A stretch of DNA of 64,000 bases from Rhizobiales bacterium 65-79 (GTDB taxonomy: Bacteria > Pseudomonadota > Alphaproteobacteria > Rhizobiales > Rhizobiaceae). The notes below the pieces were generated by a model. It had not been told where the DNA came from, did not search any database, and saw only the letters and a program-made list of their open reading frames with translations. The stretch covers positions 86,970 to 150,969 of the forward strand of contig MKRJ01000015.1 of NCBI GenBank assembly GCA_001896885.1. The letters are read 5' to 3'. Positions within the stretch are counted from its first letter, which is position 1; each line of letters starts with the position of its first letter. Both the position numbers and the translations under genes were made by a program. Of the stretch, positions 42,936 to 50,994 are shown in pieces.

Positions 42936-43433
42936 ATGAGAAAATCAGCCATCGGCGCGGTTATTGCCGGCATTTTGCTGTCAAGCCTGCCCGCTTTCGC
43001 CGCCGGTCCGGCGAACAACACCAACAAAGCCACGAAGGCGATGAGCGACAGCGTCCAGCAGACGCCGAACACAGGGGGCGTGGCTCCGGAAGACAGCGCG
43101 CCGGCACAGGGGCAAAGCAAGCTCGACATCGTGGTTGCCGGCATCCGTCGAAGCGCGGATAGCGCGAAGCGGGTGCAATCGATGACCAAGGTCGCCTTCG
43201 TCCAGATCGTCGACGTGGGAAGCGGCGAGGAAGCCGAGCGGCAGGCGGTGGACAAGGCCGCTGCGCAGAACCGCGAGGGCATCAAGAGCCTGCAGGACGC
43301 CATCCGCGCCAATACGGCGCTCGCCGCCAAGCTTGCAGAAAAATCCGTCAAGCCGGAAAGCGTGGTGGCGACCAAGCTCAACGACGACGGTTCGTTGACC
43401 GTCTATGTCGACAAGTCGGCGTCCTCCCATTGA
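42936..43433 (+). CDS. Hypothetical exported protein
   Basis: The 165-residue protein has a clean Sec signal peptide (IGAVIAGILLSSLPAFAAG, cleavage about residue 23), then a low-complexity stretch rich in Asn, Thr and Gln (about 25-60) and a helical C-terminal half. No family is recognised. A GGGAGCCGGAAG stretch lies before the ATG. Periplasmic by inference. Confidence 0.75.
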   Translation: MRKSAIGAVIAGILLSSLPAFAAGPANNTNKATKAMSDSVQQTPNTGGVAPEDSAPAQGQSKLDIVVAGIRRSADSAKRVQSMTKVAFVQIVDVGSGEEAERQAVDKAAAQNREGIKSLQDAIRANTALAAKLAEKSVKPESVVATKLNDDGSLTVYVDKSASSH

Positions 43434-43588
43434 GCGGGCAACGCCGGCGAAGAGGTCCCGCCCGTCCCTGCCGTGATTTTGCCTCAATTGAGGCCGCCCG
43501 TCTTTCAGGTTGAATCGGCGCGTGCTTACGATATCTCAAGCCGGGGAGCGGACGCGCCGTTCCCGTTTGACGTGCAGGATCGCCTGAA

Positions 43589-44389
43589 ATGGACCAGAAA
43601 ATCACCGCCGATAAATTCGAGCAGAAGCGCACCGAGGGGATCGACGATCCGATGTTCGGGAAGGGCCTCGGCTACCGGATCGGCCAGGCCATCGTCGACT
43701 GGGCGGAACGGCTGAACTTCAAATATGCGGTTCACGGCAACCCGCCCGTTTATGACAACGCCACCTTTCCATGGGCGGCCGGCATCGAGGCGGAATGGCA
43801 TCTCATCCGCGCCGAGCTGGACCGTGTGCTCACCCGCAAGGACGAGTTGCCGGGTTTCCACGAGATATTGAGCGAGGTCCGCACCATCTCCACGGACCGG
43901 GACTGGAAGACCTTCGTCCTGTGCGGCTACGGGTCCGTTTCGGAAGACGGCATCCGGGCCTGTCCGGAGACATGGCGTATCCTGCAGAAGATCCCCGGTC
44001 TCAAGGCCGCGATGTTCTCGATCTTCGAGCCTGGCAAGCACCTGAAGCCGCATCGCGGGCCCTATAATGGCGTGCTGAGGCTGCATCTCGGGCTAAAGGT
44101 GCCCGAGCCGCGCGACAAGATCGCCATCCGCGTGCTCGATCGGGTATGCCACTGGGACGAGGGCAAGGTGCTGATCTTCGACGACGCCTACGAACACGAA
44201 GCGTGGAACCATTCCGGCGAGACGCGGGTGGTGCTGTTCGTCGATTTTATGAAGCCGACGCGCTTCCCCGCCAGACTCACGAACTGGCTGCTGCTCAACC
44301 TCGCGCCCTTCACGCCCTTCATCCGCGAAGGCTACCAGGCGCAGAAGAAGTGGGAAAAGCTCTTCTTCGCCGGGACGAAGGAGCACTGA
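43589..44389 (+). CDS. Aspartyl/asparaginyl beta-hydroxylase family protein (LpxO-like)
   Basis: The 266-residue protein belongs to the Fe(II)/2-oxoglutarate dioxygenase family with the conserved HLKPHRGPYNGVLRLHLGL (about 151-169) and a later EHEAWNHSGETRVVLFVDF holding the second His. Family members hydroxylate aspartyl residues or, as LpxO, lipid A acyl chains. A C-terminal hydrophobic segment could attach it to the membrane, favouring LpxO-like activity on lipid A. Targets remain inferred. Confidence 0.87.
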   Translation: MDQKITADKFEQKRTEGIDDPMFGKGLGYRIGQAIVDWAERLNFKYAVHGNPPVYDNATFPWAAGIEAEWHLIRAELDRVLTRKDELPGFHEILSEVRTISTDRDWKTFVLCGYGSVSEDGIRACPETWRILQKIPGLKAAMFSIFEPGKHLKPHRGPYNGVLRLHLGLKVPEPRDKIAIRVLDRVCHWDEGKVLIFDDAYEHEAWNHSGETRVVLFVDFMKPTRFPARLTNWLLLNLAPFTPFIREGYQAQKKWEKLFFAGTKEH

Positions 44390-44393
44390 GGGG

Positions 44394-44417
44394 AGGAGGA
44401 GGGCCGGCGCCCTCCTT
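44394..44417. terminator. Bidirectional hairpin between convergent genes
   Basis: GAGGAGGGC and GCCCTCCTT pair around a CGGC-type loop between the stop of the hydroxylase gene (44389) and the stop of the flavoprotein gene (44417). No long T-run follows on either side, so strength is uncertain. Confidence 0.5.
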
Positions 44418-47101
44418 CATGCTCTCATCTTCTCGCCCGTCGGGTCGAACAGCGGCTCTACATTGATGCGCGCCGGGCGGCGGTGGCCGAGAATCTCGAT
44501 CTCGAACAAGCCGGCGTTTTCGTTTTCCGCCAGCGCCGCCGGCACATAGCCTTGCGCCATCGACTTCCCGACATAATGGGCATAGCCGCCGGAGGTCACC
44601 CAGCCGACGACCCGCCACTCGCCGTCTACGATGCCGCGAATGCGGGAGGAGTCGGCGGTTTGCCCCTCACCCCTACCCTCTCCCGGTGAGGACGGGGAGA
44701 GGGAGGCACCACCGTCGCGGCTAGCCTCCTTCTCCCCGTGAACACGGGGAGAAGGTCCGGCAGGGGATGAGGGGTCTTCGCCCCGCACTTCCTTCCCCGT
44801 CTCGTCAAAACGCGTCGCGCCGTAGCCGTGCGGCTTCTCGACCGTCCCGTAGTCGGTTCCGTCGACCCTGGCCCAGATCGGCTCGTCGCCCATCACGTCG
44901 GCGTCGAGCGCATCGACGACGAAGGAGACGCGCCTGAGCTTCGGCCCGGCTTCCAGCTCCTTCGCGGCGGCGTCGCGTCCGATGAAGTCGTTCTTTTCCA
45001 TCTTTATGAAGCGGTCCATCCCGCCCTCGAACGGCCCATAGATCGGCCGAAGCTCGCGGAACCAGGTCGGGAAGTTCTTTTCAAGCCGCATCGAGAGCAG
45101 CGCGCGCATGCCGAAATCGGCGATGCCGAACGCCGCGCCGGCTTCCTTGATCGCGTGGTAGACAAGCCGCTCATAGGCGGGCTGCATCCAGATCTCGTAG
45201 CCGAGGTCGCCCGTATAGGTGATGCGGTTCACCATGCAGGGCGCGCCGCCGACCGCCATCTCGCGGAAATCCATGAAGCGGAAGGCCTTCGAGGACACGT
45301 CCACATCGACCAGCTTCTGCAAAAGCGCCTGCGATTTCGGGCCGGCGATGGAAAGCCCGACCAGCGTCTGGTCGAAGCGATGGATCCTGACGCTGCCATC
45401 CTCCGGCAGGTGCTTCTCGAACCAGCGCATGTGGTATTTCGCGGCGGCCGAGGAGCCCCAGACCATGAAGCGCTCGTCGCCGGTTTTCGCTATCGTGAAG
45501 TCGCCGATCAGCTTGCCGAACTCGTTCAGCATCGGCGAGAGCACGATGCGGCCCTTCTTCGGCATGCGGTTGGTCAGCACCCGGTTGAGGAAGGCCTCCG
45601 CGCCGGGGCCGCTCACCTCGTATTTGGCGAAATTGGCGATCTCGGTGACGCCGACGCGCTCGCGCACGGCGCGCACTTCCGCACCGACATGCTCGAAATC
45701 GTTGGAGCGGTGGTAGGAAACCATATCCTTCGGCTCCGTGCCCTTCGGCGCGAACCAGAGCGGCGTCTCCAGCCCCCAACTGTCGCCCATCACCGCGTTC
45801 TGGGCCAGCATCGTGTCGTAGAGCGGCGTGCTCTGCGCCGGCCGCGCCGCCGGCAGTTCCTCGTTCGGGAAGCGGATGGAGAAGCGGCGCGAATAGTTTT
45901 CCCTCACCTTGGCGTTGGTATAGCGCAGCGTCGCCCATTCGCCGAAGCGGGCGACGTCCATGCCCCACACGTCGAAGCCCGGGTCGCCGTTCACCATCCA
46001 GTTGGACAGCGCCAATCCGACGCCGCCGCCTTGGGAAAAGCCGGCCATCACCGCGCAGGCACACCAGAAATTCGTCAGCCCCTGCACGGGGCCGACCAGC
46101 GGGTTGCCGTCCGGCGCGAAAGTGAAGGGGCCGTTGATCATCTGCTTGATGCCGGCCTTCTCTATGCCGGGGAAATGGCGGAAGCCGACTTCCAGCGACG
46201 GTGCGATGCGGTCGAGGTCCGGCACCAGGAGTTCGTGGCCGAAGCTCCACGGCGTCTCCTTGGGAGACCACGGCTTGCACGCTTTCTCGTAGGTGCCGAG
46301 GAGCACGCCGTTGCGCTCCTGCCGGGTATAGATCTCGCCCTTGAAATCCATGACGCCGATCATCTCGCGTCCGGTCGTCCTGTTGAATTCCATGACCTCG
46401 GGGATATCCTCGGTCAAAAGGTAATGGTGCTCCATGGCGAGCAGCGGCAGTTCCAGCCCGACCATGCGACCGACTTCACGCGCCCACAGCCCGCCGCAAT
46501 TGACCACATGCTCGGCCTTCACCGTGCCCTGTTCGGTGACGACGTTCCAGGTGCCGTCCGGTTCCTGCGTCAGTTCGACGACACGGTTACGCAGCACGAT
46601 CTCGGCGCCGAGCTTGCGCGCGGCCTTGGCGTAGGCATGGGTCGTGCCGGAAGGATCGAGATGGCCTTCGACCGGGTCCCACATGGCGCCGACGAAATTC
46701 TTCTCGTCCATCAGGGGGAACATCGCCTTCACTTCGGACGGCGTGATCAGTTCCGTGTCCATGCCGAGATAGCGGCCCTTGGCGTGTGCCAGCCGGAGGA
46801 AGTCCATGCGCTCCGGGCTGTCGGCCACCATGGCGCCGCCGGTCAGGTGCAAGCCGCAGGACTGGCCGGAAAGCTCCTCCAGCTCCTTGTAGAGCTGGAC
46901 GGTGTAGGCCTGCAGCTTGGCGACGTTCGGGTCGCCGTTCAGCGTGTGGAAGCCGCCTGCGGCGTGCCAGGACGATCCGGAGGTGAGCTCCGAGCGCTCG
47001 ATCAGCATGATGTCGGCCCAGCCGGCCTTGGCCAGATGGTAGAGCACCGAACAGCCGACGACCCCGCCGCCGATCACAACCGCTTTTGCATGGGATTTCA
47101 T
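44417..47101 (-). CDS. FAD-dependent GcvT-type dehydrogenase (dimethylglycine/sarcosine dehydrogenase-like)
   Basis: The 894-residue protein has an N-terminal FAD-binding DAO domain (KAVVIGGGVVGCSVLYHLAKAGW), a middle FAO_M region and a GcvT folate-binding C-terminal half (MVNRITYTGDLGYEIWM, VTSGGYAHYVGKSMAQGY). Such enzymes demethylate dimethylglycine or sarcosine and give methylene-THF. It is about 40 residues longer than usual. The excess (about residues 775-814, Gly/Ser/Pro/Arg-rich) is translated from a palindrome pair inserted in frame near the GcvT C-terminus. Start ATG 47101; MttB-like gene is upstream. Confidence 0.9.
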   Translation of the reverse strand: MKSHAKAVVIGGGVVGCSVLYHLAKAGWADIMLIERSELTSGSSWHAAGGFHTLNGDPNVAKLQAYTVQLYKELEELSGQSCGLHLTGGAMVADSPERMDFLRLAHAKGRYLGMDTELITPSEVKAMFPLMDEKNFVGAMWDPVEGHLDPSGTTHAYAKAARKLGAEIVLRNRVVELTQEPDGTWNVVTEQGTVKAEHVVNCGGLWAREVGRMVGLELPLLAMEHHYLLTEDIPEVMEFNRTTGREMIGVMDFKGEIYTRQERNGVLLGTYEKACKPWSPKETPWSFGHELLVPDLDRIAPSLEVGFRHFPGIEKAGIKQMINGPFTFAPDGNPLVGPVQGLTNFWCACAVMAGFSQGGGVGLALSNWMVNGDPGFDVWGMDVARFGEWATLRYTNAKVRENYSRRFSIRFPNEELPAARPAQSTPLYDTMLAQNAVMGDSWGLETPLWFAPKGTEPKDMVSYHRSNDFEHVGAEVRAVRERVGVTEIANFAKYEVSGPGAEAFLNRVLTNRMPKKGRIVLSPMLNEFGKLIGDFTIAKTGDERFMVWGSSAAAKYHMRWFEKHLPEDGSVRIHRFDQTLVGLSIAGPKSQALLQKLVDVDVSSKAFRFMDFREMAVGGAPCMVNRITYTGDLGYEIWMQPAYERLVYHAIKEAGAAFGIADFGMRALLSMRLEKNFPTWFRELRPIYGPFEGGMDRFIKMEKNDFIGRDAAAKELEAGPKLRRVSFVVDALDADVMGDEPIWARVDGTDYGTVEKPHGYGATRFDETGKEVRGEDPSSPAGPSPRVHGEKEASRDGGASLSPSSPGEGRGEGQTADSSRIRGIVDGEWRVVGWVTSGGYAHYVGKSMAQGYVPAALAENENAGLFEIEILGHRRPARINVEPLFDPTGEKMRA
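44661..44775. repeat. Palindrome pair inserted in frame inside a flavoprotein gene
   Basis: Left half 44661-44706 (GCCCCTCACCCCTACCCTCT, then a CCCGGTGAGGACGGGG-type hairpin) and right half 44723-44775 (CTCCTTCTCCCCGTG-AACACGGGGAGAAGG, then CAGGGGATGAGGGG) face each other as inverted copies. This resembles the intergenic pairs at 7579 and 55449, but here it is read as codons and the frame stays open. Confidence 0.8.
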
Positions 47102-47114
47102 GAGGATGGTTCCG

Positions 47115-47600
47115 TTAATGGGAATTTGGGCTAGGTGCCGAGACCCGCTGATTAAGAGTCAGCGGTTTCGTTTCAGGAGACGGCCCGGCATAGACAAAGC
47201 GAAGATCGGAAGCGTCTGTATCTTCCGCCAGCCGGCCATCCAGCGCCGCAAGTACGGTCTCACAGATCGAAATGCGATGCTTCAGAACATCGTGGTTCCA
47301 GAAGCGGAGAACCGAATAGCCGCCAGCCCGCATGAATTCGTCGCGTTTGCGGTCGTACATGCTTTCGGCGTGCTGGCTGCCATCGATTTCGATGACGAGT
47401 TTTTGTTTTCGGCAGCAGAAGTCGGCGAAGTAAGGTCCGATGGGAAACTGACGGGTGAATTTGTATCCACCCAGCTTGCTGTGCTTCAGTTCAATCCAAA
47501 GCAAAGCTTCGGCCTGATTATCTCGCTGTCTCAGGCTTCGCGCTCGTTTTGTGGTGCCGATCTTGCGCCTGCTCCGAGTTTCAATGCCGCTCTCCCCCAC
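47115..47600 (-). CDS. DUF559 endonuclease domain protein inserted in the betaine cluster
   Basis: About 160 residues. The core ARSLRQRDNQAEALLWIELK, RQFPIGPYFADFCCRKQKLVIEIDGSQHAE and GYSVLRFWNHDVL matches DUF559, a PD-(D/E)XK-like family related to Vsr (EIDGSQH as metal site). There is no ATG; the best start is GTG 47600, lying inside the palindrome pair 47590-47740, so its first residues are repeat-derived. It lies between mttB and the flavoprotein gene (14 bases before the latter). Function unproven: nicking, repair or homing are all possible. Confidence 0.8.
   Translation of the reverse strand: MGESGIETRSRRKIGTTKRARSLRQRDNQAEALLWIELKHSKLGGYKFTRQFPIGPYFADFCCRKQKLVIEIDGSQHAESMYDRKRDEFMRAGGYSVLRFWNHDVLKHRISICETVLAALDGRLAEDTDASDLRFVYAGPSPETKPLTLNQRVSAPSPNSH
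47145..47165. repeat. Hairpin at the 3' end of the first DUF559 gene
   Basis: CCGCTGA and TCAGCGG pair around TTAAGAG near the end of the coding frame. It is unlike the GC-rich palindrome family and could end the DUF559 transcript or mark one edge of the inserted unit. Confidence 0.4.
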
Positions 47601-47740
47601 TCCGTCGCCGCGTTGCGGCGCCACCTCTCCCCCACTTTCGTGGGGTAGAGGAAAGGAGCCAAGCCTTGCGGCCGGCGTTTCCTCTCCCCCGTCGAACGGG
47701 GGAGAGGTGGTTTGCGAAGCAAATCGGAGTGGGGGTCGAT
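47590..47740. repeat. Inverted palindrome pair at the 5' end of the first DUF559 gene
   Basis: Copy 1 (about 47592-47649) runs TCTCCCCCACTCCGTCGCCG and on through CCACCTCTCCCCC to a CCCCAC-TTTC-GTGGGG hairpin. Copy 2 (about 47690-47740) is the reverse: CTCTCCCCCGTCGAACGGGG, then GAGGTGG and TTTGC-GAA-GCAAA, ending CGGAGTGGGGGTCGA. Shared arms CCCCACTCCG and CCACCTCTCCCCC show they are inverted copies of one element, also seen at 15381 and 57430. Confidence 0.82.
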
Positions 47741-47755
47741 CCTGTCCCATCAGCC

Positions 47756-49333
47756 TCAAAAATCCGTCGGGGCGCCGCCTTCGGCGATGCGGCGGGCGAC
47801 GAAGGCGTCGAGCTCCTCGCGGATCGCCGGGTCCATCGGCGGTTCCTCGTAGCTCGCAAGCCTTTCCTTCCAGACGCGGTTCGCCTTCTCGATCGCGGTC
47901 GGCGCGCCGGCCAGCATCCAGGTCTCGTAGTTGCGCCAGTCCGAGAGGATCGGCGAATAGAAGGCGTTGCGGTAGCGGTTCTGCGTGTGCTGCGTGCCGA
48001 AGAAATGCCCGCCGGGACCCACGTCGCGGATCGCTTCCACCGCGAGCGCGTCTTCGGAGAGGTCGAGCGGGGTCAGGAACTCCGCCACCATCTGCAGGAG
48101 GTCGATGTCGAGGATCATCTTCTCGTAGGAGCAGCGCAGGCCGCCTTCCAGCCAGCCGGCGCCGTGCATCATGAAATTGCCGCCGCCCTGGATCGCGCCC
48201 CACAGCGAGAAGACGCTCTCGTATGCGGCCTGAGCGTCGACCGTGTTGGCCGCGCATGTATTGGAGGTGCGGTAGGGGATATTATAGCGTCGCGCGAGCT
48301 GTCCACCGACGAGCTGCGCCTTCATGTATTCCGGCGTGCCGAAGGCCGGAGCGCCCGATTTCATGTCCACGTTGGAGGTGAAGCCGCCATAGCCCACCGG
48401 CGCGCCCTTCCGCACCATCTGGGCGAAGGCGATCGCGGCCAGCGCCTCGGCGTTCTGCTGGACGACCGCGCCGGCCATCGTCACCGGCGCCATGGCGCCG
48501 GCGAGCGTGAACGGCGTCACGATCACGCACTGGCCGGCGCCCGACATCTGGATGATGCCTTCCATCATCGGCACGTCGAGCTTGAGCGGCGAGTTGGTGT
48601 TGATGACGGTGAAGCAGGAGGGCTCCTTCTCCAGCTGCTCGCGGCTGACGCCGCGCGCGATGCGGGCGATCTCGATGCCGTCGACATTGCGTTCCCTGCC
48701 GAGCGAATAGATGTGGAAGACCTTGTCGGTCAGCGTGGCGAGATCGCGCAGGCATTCCAGGTGCCGGATCGAAGGATGGATGTCGATCGGCTCGACCGGG
48801 TAGCCGCCCGTGCACTGGAGGATGTTGTGCATCTGGGCGAGCTTGAGGAAGTTGCGGAAATCGGCCTGGTTGCCGGGCCGGCGGCCGCTGTCCGTATCCG
48901 AACAGTTCGGCGCCGAGGCCATCTGGGCGAGGATGATGGCGTTGCCGCCGAAATCGAGGTCGTGTGCTGGGTTGCGGGCGTGAAGCGTGAAGCGCGGCGG
49001 GCAATGCGCGACCCATTCGAGGATCATGTCGGCGTCGAAGCGCACGCGCGTGCCGCCGGGGGCGACGTCCGCGCCGTTCTTCTTCATGATGGCGCGCGCT
49101 TCGTCGTGCAGCACTTCCACGCCGATTTCCTTCAGCACCCTCAGCGACGCCAGATGGATCGATTCCAGCTCGTCGTCGGAAACGAGTCGCGTCGGCTCGA
49201 AGGGAATTCGATGCTGGCGGAAGGGCGGCTGCTCGAAGGCCGAGGAACCGCCGGCGCGTTTTCCCGCGCGGCCGCCGCGGCGCGCTCGTTCGGCAACGGG
49301 CACCGGTTCGGCCGGTTGCAGACCCTCGTTCAT
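47756..49333 (-). CDS. Trimethylamine/betaine methyltransferase family protein (MttB-like, non-pyrrolysine)
   Basis: The 525-residue protein is of the MttB superfamily (ILEWVAHCPPRFTLHARNP, NILQCTGGYPVEPIDIHPS, QGGGNFMMHGAGWLEGGLRCSYEKM). No in-frame TAG is read, so it is a non-pyrrolysine member like MtgB, which demethylates glycine betaine to dimethylglycine with a corrinoid protein. A dimethylglycine dehydrogenase-like gene follows on the same strand, so a glycine-betaine demethylation route is a fair inference. No corrinoid protein gene is seen here. Start ATG 49333 with GAGGTG upstream. Confidence 0.87.
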   Translation of the reverse strand: MNEGLQPAEPVPVAERARRGGRAGKRAGGSSAFEQPPFRQHRIPFEPTRLVSDDELESIHLASLRVLKEIGVEVLHDEARAIMKKNGADVAPGGTRVRFDADMILEWVAHCPPRFTLHARNPAHDLDFGGNAIILAQMASAPNCSDTDSGRRPGNQADFRNFLKLAQMHNILQCTGGYPVEPIDIHPSIRHLECLRDLATLTDKVFHIYSLGRERNVDGIEIARIARGVSREQLEKEPSCFTVINTNSPLKLDVPMMEGIIQMSGAGQCVIVTPFTLAGAMAPVTMAGAVVQQNAEALAAIAFAQMVRKGAPVGYGGFTSNVDMKSGAPAFGTPEYMKAQLVGGQLARRYNIPYRTSNTCAANTVDAQAAYESVFSLWGAIQGGGNFMMHGAGWLEGGLRCSYEKMILDIDLLQMVAEFLTPLDLSEDALAVEAIRDVGPGGHFFGTQHTQNRYRNAFYSPILSDWRNYETWMLAGAPTAIEKANRVWKERLASYEEPPMDPAIREELDAFVARRIAEGGAPTDF

Positions 49334-49539
49334 GCACACACCTCACAGGCAAGCGATTTGGCGGCGAATATCGAGCCTGGGCAACCGCCGCGATAGCGAT
49401 TGCCGCGACCATTAGCGCGAGGGATGCGACATGGTCCACGCGGCATCGCCACGTTTGGCATCGCCGGCGCACGGAAAGGGAAAGTTCTGCGTCCTTCCGT
49501 GGCGACACCTGCCTGTTTTCACGATAAGCTCGCCGGAAC

Positions 49540-49788
49540 ATGCTGACCGCCAAGAGAATTCCGATCGACGACATCTATGTCCCCACGGCGCGCCGCGGGA
49601 CGCTGCACCCGGAAACGGTGCGCATTATCGCGGAGGACATACTGGAGAACGGCCTGAAGGCCCCGATCCGTATCCGCTACGACGGCAAGCGCTACATCCT
49701 CGTGGAAGGATTGCACCGGATGGAAGCGATGCGGTGGCTGGGCGACAGCGATATAGACGCCTATCTCGTGCAGGCCCAGAAGTACTGA
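49540..49788 (+). CDS. ParB/sulfiredoxin-like N-terminal domain mini-protein
   Basis: The 82-residue protein consists almost only of a ParB N-terminal fold: IPIDDIYVPTARRG, then HPETVRIIAEDILENGLKAPIRIR and the GxHRxEA motif in VEGLHRMEAMRWLG (about 53-66). It lacks HTH and dimer domains, so it is not a partition ParB. CTPase- or nuclease-like functions exist in the superfamily. Start ATG 49540. Function unknown. Confidence 0.82.
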   Translation: MLTAKRIPIDDIYVPTARRGTLHPETVRIIAEDILENGLKAPIRIRYDGKRYILVEGLHRMEAMRWLGDSDIDAYLVQAQKY

Positions 49789-49913
49789 AGCCCGGCGGCC
49801 ACGCCGGTCACTTGCGGGTTGGCAGTCGCCGCATGGGGCGGCTATAAATCGGGTCCTCCCCCCACGCTGCCCGGCGTGGCCTTGATCCCCTCCAGCCTTC
49901 ATGGGAAAAATCG

Positions 49914-50897
49914 ATGCAACAACGCAAGCTCGGGGCCGAAGGGCCTCTCGTCGGCGCGATCGCCCTCGGCTGCATGAGCTTCGGCGGCTCCTACGGCGAG
50001 ACGGACGAGGCGGAGAGCCACAGGACGCTGGCACGCGCGCTCGAATTCGGCGTCGACCACCTCGACACGTCCAACATCTATGGCGACGGACGCGCGGAGG
50101 AGGTGATCGGCAGCTTCATCAAGGGGCGCCCGCATCGTTTTCGCATCGCCACCAAGGGCGGCATCAAACGCGGGCCGCCGAGCGGCTTCGACAATTCGCC
50201 GGAATATCTGCGTGAATGCCTCGAGGGCTCGCTGAGGCGGCTCGGCTCGGAGCATGTCGACCTTTACTATATCCATCGCCGCGACCAGCGCATCCCGATC
50301 GAGGACGTCGTCGGCACGCTCGTCCGCTTCAAGGAGGAAGGGAAGATCGGCTCCATCGGCTTTTCGGAGATATCGCCGGCCTCGCTCGAAAGGGCATGCC
50401 AGGTGCATCCGGTGGCGGCCGTCCAGAGCGAGTACTCGCTATGGACCAGGCTGCCGGAACTCGGCCTCGTCCAGGCGACGGGCAGGCTCGGAGCGGCACT
50501 CGTGGCCTTTTCGCCGCTGGCGCGGGGCATGTTGTCCGACAGGATGCCGGACCCGGTACGGTTCGGCGACAAGGATTTCCGCCGCGCCACCCCGCGCTTC
50601 GCCGAGCCCAATTTCGGCTACAACAAGGAGAGGGTCGCCCGCTTCAATGCCTACGCGCGAGGCAAGGGGCATCCGCCCTCGGCACTGGCGCTCGCCTGGG
50701 TGCTCGCCCGCGCGCCGCATATCATCCCGATCCCCGGCACGCGCTCGCCGCAGCATCTGGAACAGGACGCGGCCGGAGCCGGGATCGTGTTGACGCCGAA
50801 GGACATGGAGGAGATCGAGGCAATCCTCCCGGTCGGCTTCGCACACGGCGCCCGCTACAGCGACCAGCAGAATATCGGGCCGGAGGGCTATTGCTGA
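49914..50897 (+). CDS. Aldo/keto reductase
   Basis: The 327-residue TIM-barrel enzyme has ALGCMSFGGSYGE, the Asp-Tyr-Lys-His set around FGVDHLDTSNIYGDGRAEEVIG and IATKGGIK, DLYYIHRRDQRIPIEDVVG and the NADP region IPGTRSPQHLEQDAAG. It reduces aldehydes or ketones with NADPH. Start ATG 49914. Stand-alone, 125 bases from the ParB-like gene. Confidence 0.93.
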   Translation: MQQRKLGAEGPLVGAIALGCMSFGGSYGETDEAESHRTLARALEFGVDHLDTSNIYGDGRAEEVIGSFIKGRPHRFRIATKGGIKRGPPSGFDNSPEYLRECLEGSLRRLGSEHVDLYYIHRRDQRIPIEDVVGTLVRFKEEGKIGSIGFSEISPASLERACQVHPVAAVQSEYSLWTRLPELGLVQATGRLGAALVAFSPLARGMLSDRMPDPVRFGDKDFRRATPRFAEPNFGYNKERVARFNAYARGKGHPPSALALAWVLARAPHIIPIPGTRSPQHLEQDAAGAGIVLTPKDMEEIEAILPVGFAHGARYSDQQNIGPEGYC

Positions 50898-50994
50898 ACG
50901 GCACGACGCTTTCCACCGGTGCCAATGATTCGCCTGTTCCCTAGCTTTGAAGGAAAGGGTACGGAATCGATCGAGCAGCCGAAGGAAGAATAGC

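Noticed and set aside
44828..47134. A 768-residue plus-strand frame across the flavoprotein gene
   Set aside because: Shadow frame; the minus strand carries FAD-binding and GcvT motifs.
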